Shown: positions 1 through 8,778 of the stretch, one piece after another | Numbering within the stretch: the first letter of the stretch is position 1 | How the letters are laid out: the number at the start of each line of letters is the position of its first letter | Assembly: GCA_002753135.1 (NCBI GenBank) | Contig: PDZV01000002.1 | Location: 172,634 to 236,633 of the forward strand | Direction: 5' to 3' | Source: Magnetococcales bacterium WMHbinv6 | Lineage (GTDB): Bacteria; Pseudomonadota; Magnetococcia; Magnetococcales; Magnetaquicoccaceae | DNA: 64,000 nt | Notes under the pieces: model-generated | Told to the model about the DNA's origin: nothing | Seen by the model: only the letters and a program-made list of their open reading frames with translations | The model's database searches: none | Position numbers and translations under genes: made by a program

Positions 1-1572
1 TTCCGACAGGGAGGTGACCTGCTCGATGGCGCTGCTGGCGACACGGATGCCGGAAGAGACCCGATCCGACTCATTGCTCAAGGTTTGCACCGATTGCTCC
101 AGCACACGGGCATGGGTGGTCAAATCACCGATCATCGCATGCAGAGAATTGCGCATTTTGCTGAACAAAAAGGAGAGAAAACCAAACTCCTGAATGCGGG
201 TTTGCGTATCGCGACCCGGACGCAGATCATTTTGCACCAACCGCTTCAGGCTCTGGATCACCTGATTGATCGGAGAGGTCAACAGTTGCCCCAGTTTGAT
301 CCCGAAATAGGTCAACGGCAGCAACAGCAAGGCAGCCAGCCCTACACTCCACCACAACATGCGGGTGGTTTCGCCACTGAAGTCATCTTCCGGTGCCAGG
401 ATCAATACATGCCAATTGAGGGCAAATTGGGGAGCCAAACGGCTTACGTAGCTCAGGTAGGCGTCACCCTGGTACGGAAAATGGTGCAACAACCCTTCTG
501 TTTGCGTCGATTTTGCCGCTTGTCCGGCGTGGCTGCTCCATTGCCGGTAGGCTTCGACCAAGGCGGCATCCTTCACTTGCTCCATGGACACCCGTTGCGG
601 GGTGGTCTGGTTGTCTGCCTGGATCACGGCAGCCTCTCCCTTGTCAGAGGAGGCAACCAACATTCCCTGCTGGTCAAAAATGGCGATACGACTGTGGGCC
701 GACAGGGAGAGTCCCTGCAGGAATTGTGCAATATCCTGCAGGACAATATCGATAGCGGTCACCCCCAGCAGCACGCCTTGTTTTTCGATGGGATGGGAAA
801 CGGTAATACCACTTTCCCAACTGTGTTTGTTTTCAAATCGCTCCTCCCAGGCATAGACATCGGTCCACTGAATGCCTTTGTCGGTGGCGGCCTTTTGATA
901 CCAGGGGCGCAGTCGTGGATCATAGACTTTGTGGCCATCCTGATTGTGCAGGATCAACTTGCCCTGTTGATTTCGCTGCCACCAGGTGGTTTTGGCCACC
1001 GGAGCCATCAATGTTTCGATGCGGCCATCCTGATCATTGTGCAAGGCCAGCAGTTGGGCTTCCCGCAGGCGACGGCGCGCCTCTTCCGTATCACTCAAGC
1101 GCTGGATAATTCGCACGCGCATGTTTCCCTGTTCATCGCTCTTGTGCAACCAATGGTTGCCTTGCGCATCACCGAAATAGATCAGACGAAAATAGGGGTG
1201 CCGTTGGCTCTCGATGGCAGCCAGGTTGGTAAAACTCTCTTTGAAGTGGTTCTCTTCCCGCTCGGCGGCGATAATGCTGGCATTAAGCGCAACGGTATAG
1301 GCGGCGGAATCGAGAAACGCGGTCAACCGATCCATCACTTTGCCACTGCCTTGTTGCAGGGTGTCATGGGACACTTTCTGGATATTGCCCATGGCCAAAT
1401 AATAGGCGATCAGAATCACCATGATAACCGGGCCGGAAATCAACGTCGGCAATAAAAACGGTACCATTTTGCGCAGGCGAAAATAGTTTTCTTTCGGAAA
1501 ATCGTGAAACGGTGTCGGACCTGGAGCCGCCTGCTGTGTCAAATTTGTTTGCATGACCTGACTCTGTTGCAT
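1..1572 (-). CDS. Methyl-accepting chemotaxis protein with dCache sensor, C-terminus cut by window edge
   Basis: Translated on the minus strand, this frame stays open to the window edge, so the signalling end is missing. A short cytoplasmic N-terminus leads into a membrane helix at about residues 29-50. A large periplasmic Cache-type sensor follows; it contains the RPWYQKA motif typical of dCache domains. A second membrane helix and a HAMP-like stretch come next, then the start of the methyl-accepting coiled coil. The protein should sense a small ligand in the periplasm and signal to CheA/CheW. I chose the ATG at 1572 because GGAGAG lies 7 nt upstream; an ATG at 1587 has no good ribosome site. 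The apparent plus-strand frame over the same stretch is an antisense shadow. Confidence 0.88.
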   Translation of the reverse strand, partial: MQQSQVMQTNLTQQAAPGPTPFHDFPKENYFRLRKMVPFLLPTLISGPVIMVILIAYYLAMGNIQKVSHDTLQQGSGKVMDRLTAFLDSAAYTVALNASIIAAEREENHFKESFTNLAAIESQRHPYFRLIYFGDAQGNHWLHKSDEQGNMRVRIIQRLSDTEEARRRLREAQLLALHNDQDGRIETLMAPVAKTTWWQRNQQGKLILHNQDGHKVYDPRLRPWYQKAATDKGIQWTDVYAWEERFENKHSWESGITVSHPIEKQGVLLGVTAIDIVLQDIAQFLQGLSLSAHSRIAIFDQQGMLVASSDKGEAAVIQADNQTTPQRVSMEQVKDAALVEAYRQWSSHAGQAAKSTQTEGLLHHFPYQGDAYLSYVSRLAPQFALNWHVLILAPEDDFSGETTRMLWWSVGLAALLLLPLTYFGIKLGQLLTSPINQVIQSLKRLVQNDLRPGRDTQTRIQEFGFLSFLFSKMRNSLHAMIGDLTTHARVLEQSVQTLSNESDRVSSGIRVASSAIEQVTSLSE

Positions 1573-2181
1573 ATTTTTACTCTCCATCCTGTGACAGTCC
1601 ATTTTCACACTGACCACCATTACCACACTGGTAACACCCCCTGATGCGGCCATTTTTGCTGTTAATATGTGATAAGCATAATATATGCCATTGTATAATT
1701 TTATCTATTATCAAACATTTATACTATATTCTTACTACAAGCTTCCTCTATATATCACAAATCGTAACAGCAACACGCTGTCGACTTTGTTATCGACACT
1801 CCCGGTCACTGCGGGCAATAAACGGGTGGATTTTTTGTATTTTAATTGATATATCAATAAATTAACTTTACATTTTGCCGCAAGGTAAAAAAGCAGAGCG
1901 CCCTTGCCTTTTGTAACAAAATATTTTTTACACTTGCCACCCAAACTGTAAAAAAATATTTAGACAAACCAGGCCATGTACAACGCCTCCCTTTACACCC
2001 GTTATACGGGGAAACAGGCTCTTCCATCGTCACTTGTTCTTTTGATTTTCTGATGTTACCCGCTCTTTTTCCCTGGCGTATCATTGGAATCACCGCGCAT
2101 TGTGCTTGACAAGAAGGGATTCTTTCTGCTTTCATACTTGCGCTTTACACCAATGACACTTACTGGTACGGAGGCTTCCGC
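1573..2181. other. AT-rich intergenic region without a recognisable gene
   Basis: About 600 bases separate two divergently transcribed genes. The part from roughly 1650 to 1970 is clearly more AT-rich than the flanks. Short open frames occur here but none has a convincing ribosome site or recognisable product. The region probably carries the promoters of both flanking genes; I could not single out a specific promoter. Confidence 0.6.
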
Positions 2182-2892
2182 GTGGGCAAGTTGATCGGTA
2201 TTCAAGGCATTTCCATGTCAACCTACTTCGACCCGAAACGGGTGGAAGAGTGCAACCGGGAAAAACGGTGTCCGGTGGTCACCGTGTCGCGCTCTTTCGG
2301 TGCCAACGGCAGCCATATCGCCGAATTGCTTGCCGAAGCCCTGACCGTCCCCTGCTTTGGCTATTCGATGCTGGACGGCATCGTCCGCGAGGCCAAGTCG
2401 GATAAATATCTGATGGGCCTCATCGATGAACGGGCTCCCGGTCCCCTGGAAGACTGGATCCATGCCATGTTCACCAAGGGGGAAATTTCTCAGGCCGGTT
2501 TCTATCGCCGTCTGATCAAAACGGTCCTGGCCATCGCCGAAGGGGGTGGGGTGATCATCGGACGGGGTGCCCATCTGGTACTGGCCAGCAATCCCAAAGT
2601 TTTCCGGGTGCGTATCGAAGGCTCCCTGGAAATTTGTGCGCAACGGGTGGCCGAACGGGAAGGAATCAAACTCAAAGAGGCCAGAGAACGGATCATCAAG
2701 GTCGATAACGAACGTAAACTCTACGTGCGCGAACTCTATAAACGGTGCCCCCATCAACGGGCCCACTACGACCTGGTACTCAATTCCGACCAATTGGAAG
2801 CAGAGGCCGCCATCGAAGTGATCCTCTTCAGCATGGAAAAAATGGGCTACTACGTCCCCGGCGCAGAGCTGATCAAACAACAGGATCTCTGA
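2182..2892 (+). CDS. Cytidylate kinase-like family protein
   Basis: The 236-residue product resembles the cytidylate-kinase-like family of P-loop phosphotransferases. After a short leader it has the strand VVTVSRSFGANGSHIAE, a degenerate P-loop region, and later GGVIIGRGAHLVL and a basic helix rich in R and E (QRVAEREGIK) typical of the lid region. Its exact substrate is unknown; many members occur beside signalling genes and are not the housekeeping CMP kinase. Start is GTG at 2182 with GGAGG at 2170-2174, 7 nt upstream. It is followed 3 nt later by hisE, so the two are probably co-transcribed. Confidence 0.8.
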   Translation: MGKLIGIQGISMSTYFDPKRVEECNREKRCPVVTVSRSFGANGSHIAELLAEALTVPCFGYSMLDGIVREAKSDKYLMGLIDERAPGPLEDWIHAMFTKGEISQAGFYRRLIKTVLAIAEGGGVIIGRGAHLVLASNPKVFRVRIEGSLEICAQRVAEREGIKLKEARERIIKVDNERKLYVRELYKRCPHQRAHYDLVLNSDQLEAEAAIEVILFSMEKMGYYVPGAELIKQQDL

Positions 2893-2895
2893 TCC

Positions 2896-3207
2896 TTGCC
2901 GGAGACCACCACCCCGGAACGACTGCTCACCGATCTGCAACAGCGTTTGCAGAGCCGTTTTGCCGCTGACCCGAGCCACTCCTATGTCGCTCGCCTGTTG
3001 CAAGCGGGTGAAGACCGCATCCTGCAAAAAATCGGCGAGGAGGCCATTGAAACCCTCCTCGCCGCCAAATCCGCCTCCCCACAAGCGCTGATCCATGAAA
3101 TGGCCGATCTCTGGTTTCATTGTCTGCTCCTGTTGTCGCTGCACAACCTGAGCGCCGAGGATATTCTGGCCGAATTGACACGACGTTTTAATCGCACCGA
3201 CAAGTGA
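2896..3207 (+). CDS. hisE: Phosphoribosyl-ATP diphosphatase
   Basis: The 103-residue protein matches HisE, which hydrolyses phosphoribosyl-ATP to phosphoribosyl-AMP in the second step of histidine synthesis. The diagnostic core is visible: SYVARLLQAGEDRILQKIGEE followed by an EA(I/V)E helix and HEMADLWFH, giving the acidic metal-binding residues of the all-alpha NTP pyrophosphohydrolase fold. Length is normal for a stand-alone HisE. The start is TTG at 2896, just after the stop of the upstream kinase-like gene, with AGGA at 2882-2885. No other his gene is nearby, which is unusual. Confidence 0.88.
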   Translation: MPETTTPERLLTDLQQRLQSRFAADPSHSYVARLLQAGEDRILQKIGEEAIETLLAAKSASPQALIHEMADLWFHCLLLLSLHNLSAEDILAELTRRFNRTDK

Positions 3208-3219
3208 AAAGCGTTGTGA

Positions 3220-3244
3220 CACTGTATGACAGTATGATACAGTG
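3220..3244. promoter_or_regulatory. Perfect 8-bp inverted repeat, candidate operator upstream of the HD-GYP gene
   Basis: CACTGTAT (3220-3227) and ATACAGTG (3237-3244) are exact reverse complements separated by 9 bases. The element sits in the 104-bp gap between hisE and the response regulator, about 70 bp before the start codon, where an operator would be expected. There is no following T-run, so it does not look like a terminator. The 9-mer TGATACAGT is also part of the palindrome upstream of zur. Confidence 0.4.
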
Positions 3245-3311
3245 AAAATCATCATTAATAACAATATGTAGCTGTATAACTGCTTCTCTCTCCAGCAGAA
3301 GGAATCAGCCC

Positions 3312-4364
3312 GTGAGCCAAGAGAATCGCCCGGTCATCCTGGTGGTGGATGATACCAAGACGAATCTGGATCTGTTGGTCCACCTGCTTTCCGATCACTA
3401 TGAAGTCAGTGTCGCCCTGGATGGCGAGAGCGCCTTGGAAATTGCCTTAAGTGATCAGCCGGATCTGATTCTGCTGGACATCATGATGCCACGCATGGAT
3501 GGCTACGAAACCTGCCGCCGCCTGAAAATGCGTGCCGAAACAAGCGATATTCCTGTTATTTTTGTCACAGCACGCCGGGAAACCACCGATGAAGCGCAAG
3601 GGTTTGCTTTGGGCGCGGTGGATTATATTACCAAACCGATCAGCCCCCCCTTGGTCAAGGCGCGGGTCAAAACCCATCTGCAATTGAAACAGGCGCACGA
3701 TCAGGCCAAATTTCAGAATATCATTCTGGAAGAGAAGGTTCGACAACGCACCAGCGAGTTGCAGGAGACGCAACTGGCCATCGTGCGCAAACTGGGCCGG
3801 GCTGCCGAGTTTCGCGACAATGAAACCGGCATGCATGTGTTGCGCATGAGCCATTACGCGCAGATTCTCGCTTTGGCCTGTGGCATGAACGAACAGGAAG
3901 CGGTACTGCTGCTCAATGCAGCCCCTTTGCACGATGTGGGCAAAATCGGCATTCCCGATCCCATCCTGTTGAAACCGGGCAAGCTCACCGATGAAGAGTT
4001 TCGCGTCATCCAAACCCACGTGACGATTGGAGCCGAAATTATCGGCAATGAGCAGTCACCCTTGTTGAAAATGGCCTTTCAAATCGCCTACACCCATCAT
4101 GAAAAATGGAACGGCAGCGGTTATCCGCGTGCTTTGCGCGGCAACGACATTCCCCTGGTGGGACGCATTGCCGCCTTGACCGATGTATTTGATGCCATCA
4201 GCAGCCAACGACCGTACAAAAAAGCCTGGCCCCTGGAACAGGCGCTGGACTGGCTGCAACAAGAGAGCGGACGCCATTTTGATCCGGATCTGGTCTCTCT
4301 GTTTCTGGCCAATTTACCAAAGATTTTGCAGGTCAAAGAGCGATTCCGCGAAATTCACACCTGA
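3312..4364 (+). CDS. RpfG-type response regulator: REC plus HD-GYP phosphodiesterase
   Basis: The 350-residue protein has an N-terminal receiver domain (about residues 8-125) with the DD pair, phospho-acceptor aspartate in LILLDIMMP and lysine in DYITKP. A short coiled linker (about 130-155) leads to an HD-GYP domain (about 165-345) with HDVGKIGIPD, HHEKWNGSGYP and the downstream ALTDVFDA motif. HD-GYP domains hydrolyse cyclic di-GMP. The start is GTG at 3312 with AAGGA upstream. The hybrid kinase that follows after 26 nt is a likely phospho-donor; this is inferred from spacing. Confidence 0.92.
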   Translation: MSQENRPVILVVDDTKTNLDLLVHLLSDHYEVSVALDGESALEIALSDQPDLILLDIMMPRMDGYETCRRLKMRAETSDIPVIFVTARRETTDEAQGFALGAVDYITKPISPPLVKARVKTHLQLKQAHDQAKFQNIILEEKVRQRTSELQETQLAIVRKLGRAAEFRDNETGMHVLRMSHYAQILALACGMNEQEAVLLLNAAPLHDVGKIGIPDPILLKPGKLTDEEFRVIQTHVTIGAEIIGNEQSPLLKMAFQIAYTHHEKWNGSGYPRALRGNDIPLVGRIAALTDVFDAISSQRPYKKAWPLEQALDWLQQESGRHFDPDLVSLFLANLPKILQVKERFREIHT

Positions 4365-4390
4365 ACCGTGTTACCGGGAGGAGAGAGAGC

Positions 4391-7300
4391 ATGATCTGGC
4401 TGCGTCAAACCATTCAAGCCAAACTTCTGGTCAGCTTTCTTTCTATTGCCGTTATTTTGTTGGGCATGATGTTTTCCTACTACCAAGTTTTGATGGTGGC
4501 AAGAGACAAGGCGCAGTATAACATGTCGGAACGCTGGCAGGAGATGGAGTCGGCTGAAAACGCCTACGATGCCATGCTGCGCGCCCAATCGTGGCAAGAG
4601 TATATTCAATCCCCCAAATTTGTGGATTTTTTAGTGGAAGAGGCGATCTCTTTTGCCAAACGATTCAAGGAACAGAATCTGGCCTCTGGAGATTTGCCGC
4701 AGATAGAGCAGGCAACACAATTAATTAATGAAATTAGAAATTTTCAAGATTCCTTCCAGATCATCGTCCATTTTCTGGCAGAAAAGGGGTTGGACGAGGA
4801 GTCTGGCATGCAGGGTGACATGCGCCAAGCAGCGCATACCCTGGAAGAGTTGCTGGATCAACTGGAACAGACCTCCCACAAAATACCCGGTGCCTCGGTC
4901 CAGTATCTGACCATCCGTCGGCACGAAAAGGATTATCTGAGTCGCAAAGATGAAAAATATTTAAATCGCCTTCTCGACGTTCTGCATGCGCTGCGCGACC
5001 GCATCAATGTGGCACAGATTCCCCACCCGGAACAGAGTACCTTGCGAGAAGCGCTGGATACCTACCGACACAATTTCATACGGGTGGTACACCAGGACCA
5101 GTTGATCAGCGACCAAACCAACATGCTGGAAGGCAAAATGGGCTACGTCAAAAAACTGTGTGTCCAGTTGATCCAACACACCAAAGAGGAGATGACGGCC
5201 CAGTCGGCAGAGACCTGGGAAAGCCTGGCCCAACAGATCGAAAGTGGTCTATGGTTTTCTCTCAGCACCCTTCTTCTGGGTTTGTTGTTGATCGGCGTAA
5301 TCATCAATCGCAACATGGTCCGCCCGTTGATGCGTCTGCAAAACGCAGCCATCCGTATCGGTCGTGGCGAGCAGACACCGCAGTGGTCCACGCTGCAAAG
5401 TGCCGACGAAATTGGCGATCTGGTCAATGCGTTTCGCAAAATGGTCGATGATCTGAAAGCCTCGCAAAACGAACTGGAAGAGGCACGGCAAAAGGCGGAA
5501 GTGGCCAATCAGGCCAAAGGCTTTTTTGTGGCCAACATCAGCCATGAAATCCGCACCCCGATGAATGCCATTCTGAACATGGCCCACCTTTGTCTGCATA
5601 CCCAACCGACAGCGCAACAACAGGATTATCTGGAAAAAATTCATGGGGCAGCTCAGGCCCTGCTGCATATCATCAACGATGTCCTCGATTTTTCCAAAAT
5701 TGAAGCTGGTAAAATCACCCTGGAAAAAATCACCTTTCACCTGGACAACGTGATGAGTGATCTTTCCACCCTGGTGATGAGCAAGGCCACGAGCAAACAG
5801 ATTGAGGTCATTTTTGCCACTGCCCGTGGTGTCCCCCGCTCTTTGGTCGGTGATCCGACGCGCCTGGGGCAGGTGTTGCTCAATCTGGTCAGCAATGCCA
5901 TCAAATTTACCGAACAGGGCGAGATCATCCTGACTGTAGAACGGGTGCAGGAGAGTGAAGCGGAAATCACTCTGTTGTTTACCATCAAGGATACCGGTAT
6001 CGGCATGACCCCGGAACAGCTGGAACGTCTGTTTCAGGCCTTCAGCCAGGCGGACAACAGCACCACACGCAAATATGGTGGCACCGGTCTTGGTCTGGTG
6101 ATCAGCAAACATCTGGTGGAGGTGATGGGTGGCACCCTGCGGGTGGAAAGCCGTCCGCAGGAAGGCAGCTCTTTCTCCTTTACCGCCCGCTTCGGCCTTA
6201 CCGAAACCAACCGGCGTCGCACGCTGGAGTTGCCGGAAGATATTCGGCAAAAACGGGTCTTGGTCATCGACGACAACTGTTCCAGTCAAAAAATGTTGCG
6301 TACCGCTTTAGAATCGTTCTCGTTTCAGGTCAGTTCGGCCCAGTCCGGTCTGGATGGCCTGCAGATGCTGGAGGAGGCCATCCACCAGAACAATCCGTTT
6401 GATCTGCTCCTGTTGGACTGGTTCATGCCCGGCCTGGATGGCTTGAATACCTTGCGCTGTCTGCATGCTTTTGGTCATGTGCGAACCATTCCAGTCGTGT
6501 TGATGTTACCGATGACCGAGCAGGTGGCGGTTGAACAGGAGTTGGCAGAGATACAACCGGGTGCCTGCCTGCATAAACCGGTGCAAATTTCCACCCTGTT
6601 CGATACGGTCATGCAGTTGTTCGGCAAACAGGGGGCGTTGCCGATTCTCTCCCAGCGTGTGCTTACCCAAACCCGACCAAATCAGAGCATTGCCGGGGCA
6701 CGGGTGCTGGCGGTGGAGGATAACGAAGTCAATCAACAGGTGATTCGGGCCCTGTTGCAGATGGCCGGGGTGGTTGTTGAAATGGCGGCAGACGGACATC
6801 AGGCGGTGGAAATGGCGACCAGCGGCCATTTTGAAATGGTGTTGATGGATCTGCAGTTGCCGATCCTGGATGGTTTGCAGGCGACCCGTTTGATCCGCGC
6901 CCTGCCACATGGCAAAACCTTGCCCATCGTGGCGGTGACAGCCGATGTGATGGTGCAGGATTTGGCCCGCTGCTGGGAAGCGGGCATGGATGATCATATC
7001 GCCAAACCGATCGATCCCAACAAACTGTTTCTTACCCTCAACAAATGGATCAAAGGCAAAGAGCGGGAGCCGTCGGTCGGGTTGACAGATTTACTGCGCC
7101 CCACGCTCAACCCGGAAAACCCGCTCAGCCAGTCTTTGCCTGCGGTCAGCGGTTTGCATCTGCCGACCGGATTGGCCCATACGGCAGGAGATATGACCCT
7201 TTATCGTGCCCTGCTGCAACGTTTTCTCAGCAACCATACCCACTCGGTTCAGGAAATTCAGAACGCTGTCGCCCAAGGCGATGTTGCCACGGCCAAACGG

Positions 7301-7768
7301 CTCGCCCATACCCTGAAAGGGGTGGCTGGCACCTTGGGAGCCACGCAACTGGAGTTGCTGACGGCGGAAATTGAATCCTGCCTGACCCGTGATCTGCAGG
7401 AGGGTAAACCCTGTTTTTCTGCCGCCTGGAACGAAGCCTTTCAGAGAGTGGTCAGTGGCGCACAACAACTGCTGGCCGCCTTACCACGCACCCCACCTGC
7501 CCCTCTGGCAGAGAACAAACCTTCTCTGGCCGTTGGTGAATTGCTGCAACTTCTGCAAGGGCTGCTGCCACATGTAGAAAAAAGGCGTCCAAAAAATTGT
7601 GAAGCCCTGTTGACCCAACTGCTCGGCATGCAGTTGCCAACGGATCTGGCCCCGGAAATCGGCAAACTGGCGCAAATGATTCAAACCTATGAGATGAAAG
7701 GGGCGTTGCGGTTGCTGCACCAATTGATTCACCGCTTGACCCCGCGTCAGGAACCACCCCCTGAATAA
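4391..7768 (+). CDS. Hybrid sensor histidine kinase with two receivers and Hpt
   Basis: This 1125-residue membrane kinase has membrane helices near residues 11-31 and 287-306 flanking a long helical periplasmic sensor, then HAMP (about 307-360). The dimerisation domain carries SHEIRTPMN with the phospho-histidine near 385, followed by an ATPase domain with N and G boxes (DTGIGM, GTGLGL). Receiver one (about 621-740) has LLLLDWFMPG; receiver two (about 770-890) has VLMDLQLP. A C-terminal Hpt domain contains AHTLKG with its histidine near 973. It can therefore run a full phosphorelay and probably serves the HD-GYP regulator just upstream. ATG at 4391 follows a strong GGGAGGAGAG site. Confidence 0.92.
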   Translation: MIWLRQTIQAKLLVSFLSIAVILLGMMFSYYQVLMVARDKAQYNMSERWQEMESAENAYDAMLRAQSWQEYIQSPKFVDFLVEEAISFAKRFKEQNLASGDLPQIEQATQLINEIRNFQDSFQIIVHFLAEKGLDEESGMQGDMRQAAHTLEELLDQLEQTSHKIPGASVQYLTIRRHEKDYLSRKDEKYLNRLLDVLHALRDRINVAQIPHPEQSTLREALDTYRHNFIRVVHQDQLISDQTNMLEGKMGYVKKLCVQLIQHTKEEMTAQSAETWESLAQQIESGLWFSLSTLLLGLLLIGVIINRNMVRPLMRLQNAAIRIGRGEQTPQWSTLQSADEIGDLVNAFRKMVDDLKASQNELEEARQKAEVANQAKGFFVANISHEIRTPMNAILNMAHLCLHTQPTAQQQDYLEKIHGAAQALLHIINDVLDFSKIEAGKITLEKITFHLDNVMSDLSTLVMSKATSKQIEVIFATARGVPRSLVGDPTRLGQVLLNLVSNAIKFTEQGEIILTVERVQESEAEITLLFTIKDTGIGMTPEQLERLFQAFSQADNSTTRKYGGTGLGLVISKHLVEVMGGTLRVESRPQEGSSFSFTARFGLTETNRRRTLELPEDIRQKRVLVIDDNCSSQKMLRTALESFSFQVSSAQSGLDGLQMLEEAIHQNNPFDLLLLDWFMPGLDGLNTLRCLHAFGHVRTIPVVLMLPMTEQVAVEQELAEIQPGACLHKPVQISTLFDTVMQLFGKQGALPILSQRVLTQTRPNQSIAGARVLAVEDNEVNQQVIRALLQMAGVVVEMAADGHQAVEMATSGHFEMVLMDLQLPILDGLQATRLIRALPHGKTLPIVAVTADVMVQDLARCWEAGMDDHIAKPIDPNKLFLTLNKWIKGKEREPSVGLTDLLRPTLNPENPLSQSLPAVSGLHLPTGLAHTAGDMTLYRALLQRFLSNHTHSVQEIQNAVAQGDVATAKRLAHTLKGVAGTLGATQLELLTAEIESCLTRDLQEGKPCFSAAWNEAFQRVVSGAQQLLAALPRTPPAPLAENKPSLAVGELLQLLQGLLPHVEKRRPKNCEALLTQLLGMQLPTDLAPEIGKLAQMIQTYEMKGALRLLHQLIHRLTPRQEPPPE

Positions 7769-7789
7769 TCCGTTTGCCGACAACTGAAA

Positions 7790-8140
7790 TCAGCGCACCA
7801 CCATCGGACCGATGCGTTTGCCAGCCAAAATATGGACATGGATGTGATACACCTCCTGTCCGCCATCGTGATGGGTGTTGATGATGGTGCGATAACCGGC
7901 CTCGGCCACCCCCAACAGACGGGCCACGTGGGCCACCCGTTCCAACAAATGGCCCACCAATGGCCGATCAGCCTCTGTCAAGCCATCCAGGGAGGCCAGA
8001 TGGCGGCGGGGAATCACCAGCACATGCACCGGTGCCTGCGGGGCAATGTCGGCAAAGGCCACCACCTGCTCATCCTCATAGAGGAGCTTGGCCGGAATGG
8101 TTCCGGCAACAATTTTACAAAAAATACAGGCGTCAGACAT
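7790..8140 (-). CDS. HIT family nucleotide-binding protein (HinT-like)
   Basis: The 116-residue protein is a typical histidine-triad nucleotide hydrolase. It begins with the DACIFCKI motif, has the VLVIPRRHLASL segment, and ends with the catalytic HIHVHIL triad. HinT proteins hydrolyse purine nucleoside phosphoramidates in the cytoplasm. I chose ATG at 8140 over an upstream extension because GGGGAGGG lies 6 nt before it and the protein then starts like its relatives. It is convergent with the large hybrid kinase, whose stop is 22 nt away. Confidence 0.93.
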   Translation of the reverse strand: MSDACIFCKIVAGTIPAKLLYEDEQVVAFADIAPQAPVHVLVIPRRHLASLDGLTEADRPLVGHLLERVAHVARLLGVAEAGYRTIINTHHDGGQEVYHIHVHILAGKRIGPMVVR

Positions 8141-8177
8141 CGATACCCTCCCCGTCAACGGCGACCTTCAGGGTTGA

Positions 8178-8199
8178 TAAAAAAATGGGCGACCAGAGC
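8178..8199 (-). terminator. Terminator of RNase P RNA
   Basis: Reading the minus strand, the 3' half of the closing P1 helix (GCTCTGG) is followed by GTCGCCCA and then seven Ts (A-run at 8179-8185 on the plus strand). The P1 helix plus T-run would stop transcription just after mature rnpB. Confidence 0.6.
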
Positions 8200-8583
8200 C
8201 GGTCTGTAAGCCGGGTTCTGTCTCCCGGTGTGCGGCAACCACCGGGGAGGTGATCATTCATCTGCACGGCCTGTTGCCAGACCGTTCGTGCGACCGACCC
8301 GGGGACTGGACGGACCGTCTTGAACGCCCCCCTATTTGGTCTTGCTCCGGATGGGGTTTTCCCTGCCGCATGCGTTACCGCACGCGCGGTGTGCTTTTAC
8401 CACGCCGTTTCGCCCTTACCAGCAATTCTTGACAGATGAGTGTCGCGGATCCGGCTGGCGGTTTGTTTTCTGTGGCACTCTCCCTGGGGTCGCCCCCGCC
8501 GGGTGTTACCCGGCATCCTGTCCTGTGGAGCCCGGACTTTCCTCGATTGCTGCCAACCGCGATCACCCGACCTGCTCTGGCTG
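8189..8583 (-). ncRNA. rnpB: RNase P RNA, bacterial class A
   Basis: The minus strand contains the universally conserved rnpB blocks in order: GAGGAAAGTCCGGGCTCC near the 5' end, ACAGGACAGG just after it, GGTAAGGGCGAAACGG in the middle, AAACCCCATCCGGAGCAAGACCAAAT in the CR IV region, and AACCCGGCTTACAGACC at the 3' end (longest blocks listed as overlapping signatures). The ends pair as P1: CCAGAGC near 8580 with GCTCTGG at 8193-8199, extended by GGTC/GACC after one mismatch. The RNA is the catalytic part of RNase P, which matures tRNA 5' ends. Exact ends are estimated from P1. Confidence 0.95.
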
Positions 8584-8607
8584 CTGCAACAGCCCATGCC
8601 CGGCACT

Positions 8608-8637
8608 GTTATCGGACAAAAACAGACCGCCGGTCAA
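8608..8637 (-). promoter_or_regulatory. Candidate sigma-70 promoter of rnpB
   Basis: On the minus strand TTGACC (8637-8632) is followed after 18 bases by GATAAC (8613-8608). Transcription would begin near 8600, about 15-20 nt before the estimated mature 5' end of RNase P RNA, which is the expected position. Confidence 0.5.
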
Positions 8638-8778
8638 GTGTTACCGACAGCAGACCCGTGCGGTCGTTTGGTCCGTATGGCATGGATCCTGTATAACAGG
8701 GGGAAAAAATTGACACCGTTTGGCAATGCCCTGTACTGTGCAAGGCGATTGTTGAGCCGGCACTCCTCTGGATGACGA

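Noticed and set aside
85..1455. Long plus-strand open frame of 456 codons
   Set aside because: It is antisense to the chemoreceptor, which has clear Cache, HAMP and coiled-coil features; the plus-strand product is low-complexity and unlike any protein family.
8250..8775. Several short open frames on both strands
   Set aside because: They lie in or next to RNase P RNA and its promoter; the conserved RNA explains the sequence.
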